Positions 53,351-64,000 are shown, counted from the first letter of the stretch. The stretch is 64,000 nt of DNA from Amorphophallus konjac (GCA_022559845.1 CM040125.1:288472200-288536199), one strand, 5' to 3'. Notes: generated by a model not told the origin, from the sequence alone. Program-made: numbers and translations.

Positions 53351-53359
53351 TATATATAG
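53351..53359 (+). promoter_or_regulatory. TATA box of Sirevirus-like LTR
   Basis: CCTCTATATATAGTGCC; a purine-rich transcribed leader (53390-53600) follows. Confidence 0.6.
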
Positions 53360-53752
53360 TGCCGGGTCGCTCAGAGAACAAGTAAGCAAGAATAGAAGAG
53401 AGAGGAAAAGGTTTTCGGAGTGGCTTGAAGAGGCTATGCTGTAAAAGAAGATCTGATATAGCAGAGAGAGAAATCTGAGAAAGGAAAAGACACAGAGAGA
53501 GTTGCAGATGTGAAGAAGAGATTTCAGAGAGCAGAGAAGAGAGAAAAAGAGAGCTCGAGAGAGAAGAGAGAAGTGATAGTGAAGTAGCTGAAGCAAATTG
53601 AAGATCTGCTATTTGTTGGCTCCTGGATCAGATACAGACCAACTTGCTCCTGTGAGAGCTACTTTTTGTGTTTCATTTCCAACTTTCTGGTGCTGTGATT
53701 TTTATCTTTTGATTTCTTTTAATCCTTTCCTTCAAGCTGTGTGTGAACGGTT

Positions 53753-53936
53753 GCAGAGAATCTGTTTCTTTGGACAGCAAGCTGTGAGGCTCAGCATTGC
53801 AGAGGGTCGGTTCCTCTGGACTGCAAGCTGTGAGGCTCAGCGTTGCAGAGGATCGATTCCTCTGGACAACAAGCTGTGTTGCTCAGCGTTGCAGAGGATT
53901 GGTTCCTCTGGACAGTAAGCTGTGTTGCTCAGCGGT
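53753..53936 (+). repeat. 46-bp tandem repeat, four units
   Basis: Starts at 53753, 53799, 53845 and 53891, an exact 46-bp period; unit begins GCAGAGGATCGATTCCTCTG, in which CAGAGGA...TCCTCTG is an inverted repeat. Partial copies flank both sides. Confidence 0.95.
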
Positions 53937-54452
53937 TGTAGGCAAGCTATAATGCCCAGCAGTTTAAGTTGTGTATCAGTGGGAATCCACACTCGGGTTG
54001 AGTGTGGGGTTGATGTAGGTCTGGAGGACCGAATCACCTAAAATTCCTTTTTGTGCTGTAGTTTTATTGTCTACTTTGATTCCGCTAGATGCATCCTTAG
54101 GCTCGATTTGAATCTTCTATCTAGCGAGGAATCTGGTTACATATTAATCATCTGTTATTGGTCTTGAGAAAGTCACTTTGATTACTTAATTACTGTTCTG
54201 GAGTGTGTCTTATTTGCTCAAGCCATCTGGGTGTCTATGTTGCATTTGATCGCTTGAATGGGTTCGGTCAACAGCAATGTTTGTTCTTGTGTTAAACAAT
54301 AGATGTATGCTAGACTCGATTTCAACCTACAGTCATGAACGTCTTTAATTCCGCATCAGTTTAAGTTCATCAGGTTGAGTTTTAATTCGGGCAAATTTTT
54401 AAAGATGGATTCATTCACCCCCCTCGGAATCCGGGCCTAGCACCCTAACAAT

Positions 54453-54464
54453 TGGTATCAGAGT
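54453..54464 (+). promoter_or_regulatory. Primer-binding site (tRNA-Met type)
   Basis: TGGTATCAGAGT after the LTR end; the twelfth base differs from the usual C. Confidence 0.85.
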
Positions 54465-54577
54465 GGGTTACTATTTCATCATATCCAACGATCCACAGTA
54501 GATCATGCAATTTTTTTTATTGTGGTGTTGTTCAGGTCACCGTTCAATGTCTTGAAACTGTTTTTTGTTTTTCATCC

Positions 54578-56814
54578 ATGGCTTATCCACCGATCTTTGA
54601 TGGTACTGATTTCAATCTGTGGTTCAACAACTTGCACATGTTTGTCAAGTCTGTTGATTTTGATATGTGGAAGTTCATTTCACACGGTCCACATAGACTA
54701 CCAAAGAACAAGTCCAAATGGATGGATAATCAGAGATCTATATGTCGAAAAAATCACAGAGCCATGAAATTAATGAAGGCAGCTACTAACAAGGCTTTGC
54801 ATCCTTGTTTCCATATTTGCAGGTCAGCTAAAGAAATACTGGACAAGCTGAAGACTGCCAACCATGAAAATGGAGACCGATGCATGATGGCAAATGGTAG
54901 TAATCAAAGTAGCAGCCAAAATGAAAAAGAGGATGATATTCAGGTAAACCCCTTCGAGAACTATACCTTAGATGACTGGGAGAATGCATATGCTGATTTA
55001 TTGGAGTCACATGAGATGTTAAGAAAACAACACAAGAAATTGAAAAAGACTATAAGCTTGAATAGTTCTACTTCTTCATGTGAAAACTGTTTGAAATTGA
55101 AACAAACGCATGGTGCTTGTTTATCTGATATCCAAGTGCTTAAGAAACAAATTGGATTGCTAAAAACTGAAAATAAAGAACTAGCGAATGAGATATCTGA
55201 ACTTGAAGAAAAACTCAGCTCAACTAATGATGATCAGATTCTCGGTAGCAATCATGTGCAGTATGGGAAATCTCTGGAAGATCTTGAATGTGTTAATTCA
55301 GAACTAAATAAGCTGAAATCTGAAAATGCTTCCATTAGAAAATCTATTAAAGAAAATGAAGAAAAATTTGGGAAACTTGAGCAAGAGAAGAATTTGTTTG
55401 CTGACAAATTTGATGCCATCAAATCTGTGAACATGGAGTTGCAGAAAATCATTGAAAACCTGTGAAAAGAATCTGAAACTCCAAATAATCCAAAAGTATC
55501 TCATGATGACCAGATTCTTCTTGATGAGTTAATTCAAAATGATGCTCTGGTTAAGGAAAATGAAAAGTTAAAACAGCTAAACTCTGCTATGTCTGAAAGA
55601 CTTCTAGCCTTAGAAAGAGGAAAAAACTATTTGTATTGAAGATTCTAAAAATTGAGCAATCTGGAACAAGAAATTGAGAAATACAAAACTACTAACAAAG
55701 TACTGAATGAAGCTGTTAATTACAGTGAACAAGAGAATTAAGTTATGAAATAAGCATTGCATCACTAAAAATTAAGATTCAGGATTTGAAAGCTTCAATG
55801 TCTAAATTTGTTAGTGGGCAAGAAAATCTGGATATGTTGCTAGGAGTCAAAATTAACTTCAGGAAGGAAGGGCTGGGCTACAATAATGTTAATAAGAAAG
55901 CTTTTAATAACAAGCTAATGACATCGTTTGTCACTACATCAAACGTAGCCACCACCTCAAAAGATAAACAACCCATCGCTCAGAAAAATAAGAAACAAAC
56001 TGACCTTCAGAAACAAGCTGAAAAAGTGAAAAAGCATGTTCATGTGAAGAATAAGCAAAGAAACAATCATGATGATGTTGTGCATGTGACACATAACCTA
56101 AACACACACACACATGCACATAAAAAGAAAATGTCATGCCAGTATTGTCATAGATTTGGTCATCTGATGCATGAGTGTAGATTGATGAAAAAAGATGACA
56201 TGGATGCTAGTAAAATGCATGCTAGGAAAACCCATGTCAGAAATCATGAGGTTCAGAATAAGAAAAATCATTGTTATCACTGTGGCAAGATGGGCCACAT
56301 TGCTACTCAATGTTGGCATGCTCAGTGAAGAAAATTAATTTCTAAGTTTGCTAAATTCCCTGCAAAAAAAAAGTTTTTTGATAAACATGAATTTGTCTTT
56401 AACAGAAATTCTCTTGCATGCTCTAACTGTTGGGAGCCAGGCCATCTGGCTAGAGAGTGCTGGTCACTCATTAAGAGAAGAAATCACTCTTCTCGTTTTG
56501 AATGTGGTAAGTATGGCCACAAAGCAGTAAATTGATGTCTGAATTATAACAAAGGACAGAACTTTCATGTAAACAATAAAAACTTTAATTCTCATACACA
56601 TAGATTTCATGATCATGCTAATGTGTACAATAAGAACAAAAAGTCTGTCGGTTCATGTCATTATTATGGTCAATTAGCACATTCCATGTCTAACTGTTTC
56701 TTGATGAAGTCTGATGATTCTCTAGCTCAAAAATCATGGAGAGCACCATTGAAAGGTGCCATTGTCAACTCATGTCCCAAGACTGCTTGGGTACCTACGT
56801 GTGCAACATAAAGG
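54578..56814 (+). pseudogene. gag: Sirevirus-like gag with coiled coil and five zinc knuckles
   Basis: ATG at 54578 (MAYPPIFDGTDFNLWFNNLH), the DUF4219/UBN2-type start; the frame is open upstream to 54452 but lies in leader. Core words: MKLMKAATNKALHPCF, SAKEILDKLK. From about 54990 to 55760 the protein is Lys/Glu/Leu-rich coiled coil. First stop at 55463-55465; further stops and frameshifts around 55640-55750. Then FVSGQENLDMLLG ... GLGYN, a pattern usual just before the basic region, and zinc knuckles CQYCHRFGHLMHEC, CYHCGKMGHIATQC, CSNCWEPGHLAREC, plus two decayed ones. Ends TAWVPTCAT-stop. Role: capsid and RNA packaging. It is inactive. Confidence 0.88.
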
Positions 56815-57181
56815 CTATCTTGCAGGTGTGCCTTTGATAAGTGTGTATTTTCCATCTTAATTCATGTTATTTATATTTTTTATGGGTTTTAATAATAATA
56901 AATATGCACTTATCACACTTACTTTTAATTTAGAGTCAAATAGTTAATTTTCTGGAATTAAATGATTTTAATAAAGATATTTCCTTATTTAATAAGTACT
57001 CAAAACAATAAAAATAAAGAAAATAAAGAAAATATAAAAAATATATATATGTGGAACTGGGCCAAAAGCCCTAGGATTTGTTCAAAAAGAAAAGAAAAAA
57101 AACTAGAAAAAAAATAACAATTAATAATAATTATTTGACATTTTTGAATATTTTTCTAAGCTCTATATATAGGATACATAA

Positions 57182-57193
57182 TAATATGTATAT

Positions 57194-57246
<53 letters not shown>
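57182..57246. repeat. (TA)n microsatellite in LTR
   Basis: Long, nearly uninterrupted TA run; prone to length change. Confidence 0.95.
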
Positions 57247-57249
<3 letters not shown>

Positions 57250-57790
57250 TATACCTAACTAATTAGTGTGTTAGTGTGTGCGTGTGTTTTTGATTTTTGC
57301 AGGACGGTGGGTTCGAGCCCACGACCTCGCACGCGGAAGGGGCGGGGGTCAGCGCGCCCTCACGGTCAACCCGCGGCAGGGGGCGGCACAACGCGCCGCA
57401 GACGCGGCTCATGGCGGGTCCACACGACGCGAAGAAGAAGAAGAGGGGTGGACGCGCGTGATGGAGGAGGCCAGGCGGCCGGGCGCACCGCGCCCGATCA
57501 GCCACGCGACAGGTGGAAGCGCGGCGGCGCACCGCGAGGCGCACGCGGCGGCGACTCACGCGGAGAGAGGAGCGGCGGCGCACGCGGGCGCATGCGGCCA
57601 GAAAGAGAGAGAAAGAGAGAAAAAGAAGGAGAAAAAGAAGGAGAAAAAGGCCAGACAAATTCTAAAAAAAACAGAAAAAAATAGAGAAGTGTGAAGCACA
57701 TGCTAGCACATAATGTTGGGTCAAAAATAGAAGCAATTGGGTGTTCACATTGACAAAGTGTTCACATGCAATGAGGTTGTTTTAACACCC

Positions 57791-57800
57791 TATAAAAGGG
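57791..57800 (+). promoter_or_regulatory. TATA box of Athila-like LTR
   Basis: CCCTATAAAAGGGGC, a strong TATA context. Confidence 0.6.
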
Positions 57801-59149
57801 GCTTCAATGTAATGCAAAAAGAAAAAGGAAGGAGTAGCTAGCAAGGGAATTATGAAGAATTTGTAAGGGGTGCTTTGTGATCTTAAGTTTCATTCTTGTT
57901 GGCCTTTTATTTTAGGATTAGAAGGTATTGGTTTGAAGACTTTTGTTGCAAGCTTTGTAAGTTCAATTTGTTTTAATGAAAAGTTTTGTTAAAGCATTCA
58001 GCCTCTTCTTAGTCTCATAACTTATTGTTCTGATGTCAATTTCAATTTCTTGTCTTCATAAAAGTTGTTTGTCTGTAAGTGTTCTTCAACTTACCTTTTT
58101 ATCATTTCGTCCAATTCCTTCTAGATTAAACGTTTTTTTCCATTTTCTTAAGTGCTGTCCTGTGCATTTACTATTCATCCGAAGTAATAGTCTCCACCAA
58201 TTTGTCATTTTGAAGCCTTTCCAATCATAATGTTACTCTGCGTTCTTCATGAAAGTTGTTCCTCTCTTATAGATATAACTTTTGTTCTTCTTCCACTTCT
58301 TCAAATTCTTCTTAGTTTGAGCTCTAGAATTAATTCTTTATTGTTCTATTTTTCTGTCACTTACTATTCACCAGCAGCAATAGATCTTGATTTTTTAAGT
58401 TTTTCATTATCTTCCTTTCGTTTTCTGTTTCTGCGTTCTTCATAAAACTTCTTCATCTTTTAATTATCTACAACTTTCATGTATTCCATTTTTCCTAATT
58501 CCATTTAGATTTTAAGTTATTCTATTTCTTTCAACCCCTATTTTCAATGAAATTCTGTTATGTTTTCAACTTAGTGTTTCAAACTTGTTCTATCCAACCT
58601 ATTTCTTCATAAGTGTTTCACTCACACCCAAAGTGGTAGTCTTCTTCCAATCATCTCACGGTGTCGACTTCCAAGGCGGAGCGATCTTCATCAAAGGCTT
58701 GGCGTGGAAACGACGGCGTTCTTCATCAAATTGGCTAAATTTCCTTAACTTATCTCTTAGAATTATAATTTCATTTCAATTGCATTCTTTCACTTTCAAA
58801 GAAATCAAAATTCATCTATGCCATGTTTTGAAACTCTCATCTTTTCACCTATTCCAACTTCTCTTCTTCACCCATCTCATATTCTTTAATTAAAGTTTTT
58901 AAAGTTGCAATTTAATTCCATGTCATTTTAATCGCACTCAAAAGATACAAACAATTGGTTTTCTAAAACATAAGAGTATTTTCCAACTCATTCTTAATTG
59001 AAAATATTCCTTCCCCGTGGGATCGACCCGTATTTACCACTTTACTCGTATTTTCTAAATCATCTAAGTGAGTGAGTGCGGTTGTATAAATTTTGAAATT
59101 TGTGTGGCACGGCATTTTTAAACGACGACTGTCGAGCGCATCAAATTTT

Positions 59150-59167
59150 TGGCGCCGTTGCCGGGGA
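59150..59167 (+). promoter_or_regulatory. Primer-binding site (tRNA-Asp type)
   Basis: TGGCGCCGTTGCCGGGGA, the standard Athila-type site, six bases after the LTR. Confidence 0.92.
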
Positions 59168-60174
59168 CGGAATTTTTGAAAGTTGGAATATTCTTGTGTT
59201 TGATTTGTATATTTGTATATTGATTTTGCTATTTTTACTTGTGCAGGAAAAAGAAAAAAAGTCATAACATCAAGGAAAGAGGAAAATCGGACCTGAAATC
59301 CTCAGAAAATGTAGCGTCGTTAAAAGCTCGGAAGCATCGCTAAAGGGCAGAAATGTCGAAACATGTTCTATTTTTTCAATTTCTGAAAAATGTAGAAAAA
59401 TTTGAAAAATTCTTCAAAACTCTATAAAAAATCAAAAACATCAAAACAAAAGATTTTTTTTTTGGGCTAGATAGGTTCATTAATTAAAAACAAAAAAAAT
59501 ATTTACACCAAAATAAAAAAAATCATTTCAAGATTAGAAACCACACAACATGTTTTAGGTCATGCATCATTTAGCATATAATTTTTTCTTTGTTTAATTC
59601 CTGTATTGTATTTTGAAGATTACGAGGGGCAAGGTATGTTCTACTTATCCTATTATGGCATGCATATTGCATAAGAACCCCTTGTTTGCGATTGTGATGT
59701 GCATTTCATTTCAAAATATTCTAAGGGCACTACCTTTAAATAACATAAGGTGGAGATTTCATCACCCTTCCTTAGCCCACAAACCACATTTCCCTTGCAT
59801 CTTTGCATGACCTACGCCATAAATAAAAGTCAGTAAACGTTGGCCCTAGGATCACACTATGGTTCTTGTGTTATTTGAGTTTACCCTCATATGAAAATCG
59901 GTGCTAAGGCAAGACGGTCGGACGACAAACGCCTTAAACGGGCTAGTGGTTTGGCATAATAAGGTCCCTACGAAAGTAGGGGGAACCTCCCACTTCCCTA
60001 CCCCTTACCTGGCTGGTGGACATATTGAGGGTAAACTTACATTTCACTTTAATCACTTTGTGAAACCCTATCTATAGGTCTGAGTCGCATCTAAATCATT
60101 AGATAATTTGTGTTAATTTGTTTGTGTTTGCATAAAAAAAAATTTTCAAAAAATAAAATAACAAACCCACACCT
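59168..60174 (+). other. Athila-like leader
   Basis: Untranslated region between primer-binding site and gag, with A-rich runs (59400-59520) and a C/G block at 59940-60020 (GGTCCCTACGAAAGTAGGGG ... CCTGGCTGG). No ORF of note. Confidence 0.6.
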
Positions 60175-62418
60175 ATGCTGAAGCACTTTATTCCTTCTAC
60201 TTATAATTCCTCAACCTGTATTCAAGTCCCTGACATTCTTGTCCCTGACATTCTTGTTGATCAATATGAGATTCGCCCTAGTCTCATCCGGATGCTCCCA
60301 TCTTTTTATGGGAATCTCAATGAAAATCCTTATAGGCATCTAGATGATTTTCTAGAAGCTTGCTCCCTGATCAAAATTCAGAATTTTAATGATGATGCCT
60401 TTAAGTTGATCTTATTTCCATTCTCATTGAAAGATAAAACAAAATGTTGGTTAAGGAGTTTTGGAAAGATTATCAGGACTTGGGAAGCTATGCAGTTAGA
60501 ATTTTTGAAAAAAATTTACCCCATAGGCCGAACCAACATGATGAGAAGGGCGATTACAGGATTTACTCAACGTCCGGGAGAGCAAATTCATGAATCTTGG
60601 GAGAGACTTAAGGATTTAGTAAGTCAATGTCTACACCATGGGTTGCCCAAATAGCAAATTATATTTATATTTTATGAGGGGTTATCCGATTATGATAGGC
60701 AAATGGTGGACATATATTGTGGAGCGGCATTTTTGAGTAAAAGTGAAGATGAGGCGTATGATCTGTTTGAGATTTTGAGTGAAAATTCGGTGAATCGTGC
60801 CTCCATCTCATCTTATCAACAATCCGTAGGACATGTCAAATATGCTGAAAACCCAATCCATACGTTCACGGAAGTCTGTGAATTCTGTGCCAGTCTCACT
60901 CACCAAGTGAGTGAATGTCCTACTATAGCCCAACTCTCTCCAGTTATCCAAGCACAGGTCCACAATGTCCTAGGATTCTCTCCACGCCAGTGTGATACCC
61001 TTTCCGATAATTCTACGTCTGGCTGGAGCTATCACCTAAATTTTCCTTGGATGGACCAAACAATCCAAACCCATTTGTCTACACTTTCACCCCAAGAAGG
61101 CCACGGGCGGCCCCTGTGTCCTCAGCTTCAGCTCAACTCATCTCACCCATATTTCGGAATCAACATTGATCTTAAGGGTGATTCACTGGGCCACTGTTTT
61201 GAACCTCAAATCGTGTACTCTCAGTCTACTTATCAACCCTCTCCTTCAACATTCCACCAACCCCCTCGATATGTGAATGATGATGATGATGATCTTCTGC
61301 CTGTCATTTTGGCTCAAGATATCACTATTGAGAGTGAGGGGGTGTGTGCAAGTAATACCATTATGAAGGAAGGAAAGGAAGAAGGGGGTGACTTCAAGGA
61401 TAATGATGATCATATCACCCCATCCTATGAATATTTTGAGATTGAGAATATTACTGTCAAGAACAATGGCCCACACAACTCAATTGAGGACATGAATAAA
61501 GAGGAGGATTACGTTGTAAGTAATAATATGGTTGATTTAATGGAACAAAATTCTGAATATCCTCCTTCCCTGGAAGAATATGAGGATGGGGCCTTATTAG
61601 AAAAGTTTACATTTCATCTACTGACCCCATTTCTGGAAAATTTGATTGATAATTTTCAGTTGAGTGAGGAGTGTGATGAGGGGCCCATCTTAGAGAAATT
61701 CACATTTGATCTCACTTATGATGAAAGGGCCGGACTGGACTCATTTACATTTCCTCTATCCACCCCATTAGTGGGCGATTTGTGTGATAATCCTCAGTTA
61801 AGTGAGGGGCATGATGAAGGGGTTTCATTAGAAAATTTCAAATTTGATCTAACCCCTGAGGCCTATCCAATGAAGTCTGAATCTGTGAATGAATTAGTGC
61901 TTCCTTCTACTTTGATTCCCCTGTCAGTTGAGCCTCTCCACTTTGAGATTCTAGGACCTGAGGGGGATGTGCCAACCACATTCACCTTTGATTCAACTTC
62001 CTCTCAGGAAGATAAATTGATCAATGCTCTTAAAGCTCAAGAGGATGTTATTGAGAAGAAAGTGGCTAAAGATGACAATCTTATTCCTAAGCTACCAGGG
62101 CCTGAACAAGTTTCCCTGGAGAAAGTAGTCACTAAAGGGTTAGTCAGGAGAGATGATATAGGACAAGGGGACCAAGGGATTGATATGGTGCAAGGGTTCC
62201 ACCTCGATCTCGACAAATTGGCCATTGTTCATTTCTGGATCCCTAAAGCTGAAAACTGGCTCACACACAGGGTTAACGTTAAAATTAATAATGTGCGAGT
62301 CCTGCCTCTTTCTAGCCCCGGTCCGTACATGTTTACTCTTGCCTTCCAATGGCATAAGGGCTGGAAATTGAAGGAAGACAAGATCACGTGGTGGCTCATT
62401 CTGAATGCCACACGTTAG
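60175..62418 (+). pseudogene. gag: Athila-type gag fused to acidic repeat domain (one internal stop)
   Basis: One frame of 747 codons interrupted only by TAG at 60652-60654; the second segment alone is 571 codons. Gag core: RPSLIRMLPSFYGNLNENPY, HLDDFLEAC, LILFPFSLKDKTKCWL, EFLKKIYPIGRT and RPGEQIHESWERLKDL; after the stop EGLSDYDRQMVD, DEAYDLFEILSENS and the knuckle-like CEFCASLTHQVSEC. From about 61270 the protein is acidic (four consecutive Asp, then Glu-rich). Three to four copies of a roughly 30-residue unit follow, LE(K/N)F(T/K)F(D/H)L ... LSE-xx-DEG (61590-61870). The C-terminus (KAENWLTHRVNVKINNVRVL onward) is unknown to me. Protease and reverse transcriptase should follow gag but do not. 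The stop may be a recent mutation or read through; I treat it as a break. Confidence 0.78.
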
Positions 62419-62510
62419 TTAGTGCTCTACCTTGTGTTTGGCTGACGACATAAAACTTAGCGCTTCTTGGGAGGCAACCCAAAGTTTAAGTGATTTTTGT
62501 GTGGTAATCA

Positions 62511-62521
62511 GTTTTTTTTTT
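62511..62521 (-). other. A-run (minus) at the pseudogene/Athila junction
   Basis: An eleven-base A run in minus sense lies downstream of the pseudogene and of a minus-strand AATAAAA (about 62590-62597). It resembles a poly(A) tail but the gene keeps introns. Confidence 0.4.
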
Positions 62522-62662
62522 GGAAGCTAGATGTGTGCAAGGATTCAAGAGACCAAAAAGAAGAGAGAACCGAGCATAAAAAAAAACATTTTATTCCACT
62601 CTCAACAATAGAAACAAACAACCAGAGATTACAAAGTTTAAACAAACAACAAAGAGATTACA

Positions 62663-64000
62663 TCATGTTCCACCTTCTTTATCCACATTACTCGTCTTGC
62701 CACTCTCTGGGCAAGAAACTCTAGAGGGTGTTCCCACGCCGAGAGTAGCGGTATTCCTACCGCTCTGAGGTCCTCTTTCTATCTCCACTCCTCGGCGCCG
62801 ATCAGCGGGGGCAGCAAAGAAGCTACTGACACGAAAGCCACGCTCTCGTGCTCTTCGATAGCGCTCCTCGCCATCCTTCAGCCATTGATCGGCAAGGCCG
62901 AGACTGGTCTTCAATTGAAAAAGTTGGGCCTCCAGGGCCCTCTTCTCCTCTTTCTCGGCCAATCTCTTAGCTTTCTATCTGTCCCTGTTCCTTTCTCTTT
63001 CAGCTCGTTCTCTCTCTCTATCTTCTCTCTCCAGTTGAAGGGTGATCCTCAGCTCCACAGCGTCCCTAGAAGAGTCCTCATCAGGACGACGTTGTAGTTC
63101 CTTCTCCAGCTCAGTTATTCTAGCTTCCTTCTGGGTGGTGAGCGCGAGTGCCTCCTGTGTTTCTTTCTCCTGCCATACATATCATCTCAGGCATATAGCA
63201 ATGCTTGCACAAGGGATATTAAATGGGGAAACCCTCGCCTGTGCAGAAAGCATCCCTTCTGCCTCTGCAGTACGTTGGGTGGCATGAGTAAGCTGCTCAT
63301 GGAGTAGATCCAGCTCTACAGTAGGAATCCATAGACTGGAAGAAACGCCATCTGCGCCCATCGCAGATGAAACTGCATCGAGTTGGGCACGCTGCAACAC
63401 ATATGAGGTGACATTAAGTGGTTAGCGCCATGAATCTCAAATCATACCTGGAGTGTACACAAAAACACTTACTGATGAACCCAGAGCCGCTCGGGTGTCA
63501 CTCAACTCTTGCTCCGTGTCCGCCAAACGAGCTCGTAAGTTCATTATTATGGTATCACGGGCATCCTACAGTTATGGCTTATGAGTTCACAAAATGAAAA
63601 AAAAAATCAAAAACAAAATGTAAAAGATAAAAACATGGTTTCTTTTTACTTAACCTCTACAATCCCTCCAGGCTGGAGCCTCTCTGCATACATTGCCCTA
63701 TAGAGGCGTAGGTAATCCTCGATGTCTTGTGCTTGAGATTCCACGAGCGTGCCACCCCGTTGCCAGTCTTCATATTATTCGGGGAAGGGCACCCTCCAAT
63801 CGACACAGGTTGCCGGTCCCCGCGTCTACTTTCTGACATTGGGAGGTATGGTCATATCTACCAATTCCTGGGCCAGCCCTAAGGTCCTCATAGCTAATCT
63901 CAGTCTGAGGGGTTCGATTTCATTCAAGCAATGGAGCCAGAGGTCCCGTCCGAATCGGGCGCGGCTTCCAATAACCCACGGCTGGTCAACATCGACCATG
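62663..64000 (-). pseudogene. Four-exon coiled-coil gene relic, plant-mobile-domain-like N-terminal part
   Basis: Minus-strand exons 63655-64000 (partial), 63473-63565, 63233-63391 and 62663-63169, joined by introns of 89, 81 and 63 bp with GT...AG borders, all phase 0. Exon 1 (RFGRDLWLHCLNEIEPL, RLRLAMRTLGLA, CVDWRVPFPE, DYLRLYRAMYAERLQPGG) resembles the end of plant mobile domain (PMD) proteins, which I propose tentatively. Exons 2-4 encode heptad-rich coiled coil (LRARLADTEQELSD, ELRITLQLEREDRERERAER) and a short basic tail. In-frame stops: TAG 63826-63828, TAA 63775-63777, TAG 62975-62977. PMD genes are often carried by transposons, so this may be captured cargo. It lies inside or next to the Athila-like element in opposite orientation. 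Confidence 0.6.

Larger units (their letters stand above)
52045..54450 (+). repeat. 5' LTR of Sirevirus-like element
   Basis: 2406 bp, TGTTG...TAACA. U3 with GTGCA repeats, TATA box at 53351, 46-bp tandem repeats downstream of it, C-rich tract ATTCACCCCCCTCGG near the end. Confidence 0.85.
52045..56834 (+). mobile_element. Sirevirus-like Ty1/copia element, 5' LTR and gag, interrupted at 56835
   Basis: LTR 52045-54450, tRNA-Met primer-binding site at 54453, gag from 54578. Long LTR, a long coiled-coil gag with several zinc knuckles and the LTR start TGTTGTGCCCCTGTGATTTT point to Sireviruses. The interior is cut by the Athila-like LTR at 56835; pol, if present, lies beyond the window. Confidence 0.85.
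56835..59143 (+). repeat. 5' LTR of Athila-like element
   Basis: TGATAAGTG ... GCGCATCA, about 2.3 kb. Contains a (TA)n tract, a GC-rich block (57300-57600), a TATA box and a long T-rich U5 region. Confidence 0.75.
56835..62510 (+). mobile_element. Athila-like Ty3/gypsy element, non-autonomous, right end not defined
   Basis: LTR 56835-59143, tRNA-Asp-type primer-binding site at 59150, about 1 kb leader, then a 747-codon frame with an Athila-type gag fused to an acidic repeat region. No protease, reverse transcriptase or integrase. After the ORF comes GGGAGGCAACCCAA (about 62469-62482), a motif I associate with the 3' non-coding part of Athila-type elements. From 62511 the sequence changes to the pseudogene unit. 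Confidence 0.8.

Noticed and set aside
57290..57330. tRNA gene
   Set aside because: Only a T-arm-like palindrome is present; no acceptor stem or A box could be paired.
57268..57701. 138-codon overlapping ORFs in the GC-rich block of the Athila-like LTR
   Set aside because: Three frames are open at once because of GC and Arg/Ala-biased composition; this is LTR sequence.
62511..63200. Processed retrocopy (poly-A tail and polyadenylation signal)
   Set aside because: The gene keeps three introns with GT-AG borders, so it was not copied from spliced RNA.

Overview
The window looks like intergenic DNA from a large, repeat-rich flowering-plant nuclear genome. I cannot name the species. Almost everything that can be classified is transposable element: Ty3/gypsy and Ty1/copia LTR retrotransposons, one plant L1-type LINE and two CACTA (En/Spm) relics. 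I see no intact single-copy host gene. No prokaryotic operon, ribosome-binding-site or CRISPR organisation is present. The only gene-like locus that is not an obvious transposon core is a multi-exon coiled-coil pseudogene at the right edge (62663-64000, minus strand).

Layout. 1-2824: left-truncated Tat/Ogre-like Ty3/gypsy element on the minus strand (gag start, leader, primer-binding site, 5' LTR), inserted in a copia-type LTR fragment (2825-3169). 3170-4480: minus copy of an unclassified LTR-like repeat, here called F. 4483-6670: 5' LTR plus gag relic of a minus-strand copia element. 6671-8625: AT-rich DNA ending in a CACTA right terminus. 8626-10663: unclassified, with short GTCGAC and GATCCGGCGG repeats. 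10664-20550: a probable minus-strand solo LTR, split by a complete non-autonomous LTR element (10674-17851, 5-bp target duplication CGACC) that carries an intact 587-codon ORF of unknown function. 20551-23336: 5'-truncated LINE. 23337-25440: plus copy of F with a nine-unit palindromic minisatellite. 25582-48290: complete but decayed chromovirus on the minus strand (3.1-kb LTRs, target duplication CAAAC). Its 3' LTR is split by a complete Tat-like element (26712-38491). 48520-49370: CACTA transposase (TNP2-type) relic. 49371-52044: low-complexity DNA. 52045-56834: Sirevirus-like copia 5' LTR and gag, interrupted by an Athila-like element (56835-62510 or beyond) with a gag-fusion ORF, followed by the pseudogene.

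Insertion order, read from split repeats and target duplications: the Tat-like element is younger than the chromovirus it sits in; the non-autonomous element is younger than the solo LTR it splits; the Athila-like element is younger than the Sirevirus-like element. Nearly all coding regions carry frameshifts or stops. The main exceptions are the 587-codon ORF, the LINE ORF (832 codons) and the 571-codon second segment of the Athila-like ORF.

Three themes stand out. First, unrelated LTR elements each carry their own tandem array of short GC-rich palindromes. Second, three elements have, in place of pol, a long ORF I do not recognise. Third, a roughly 65-bp sense-strand motif is shared by at least three different elements. 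All homology calls come from reading motifs by eye; no database search was possible.
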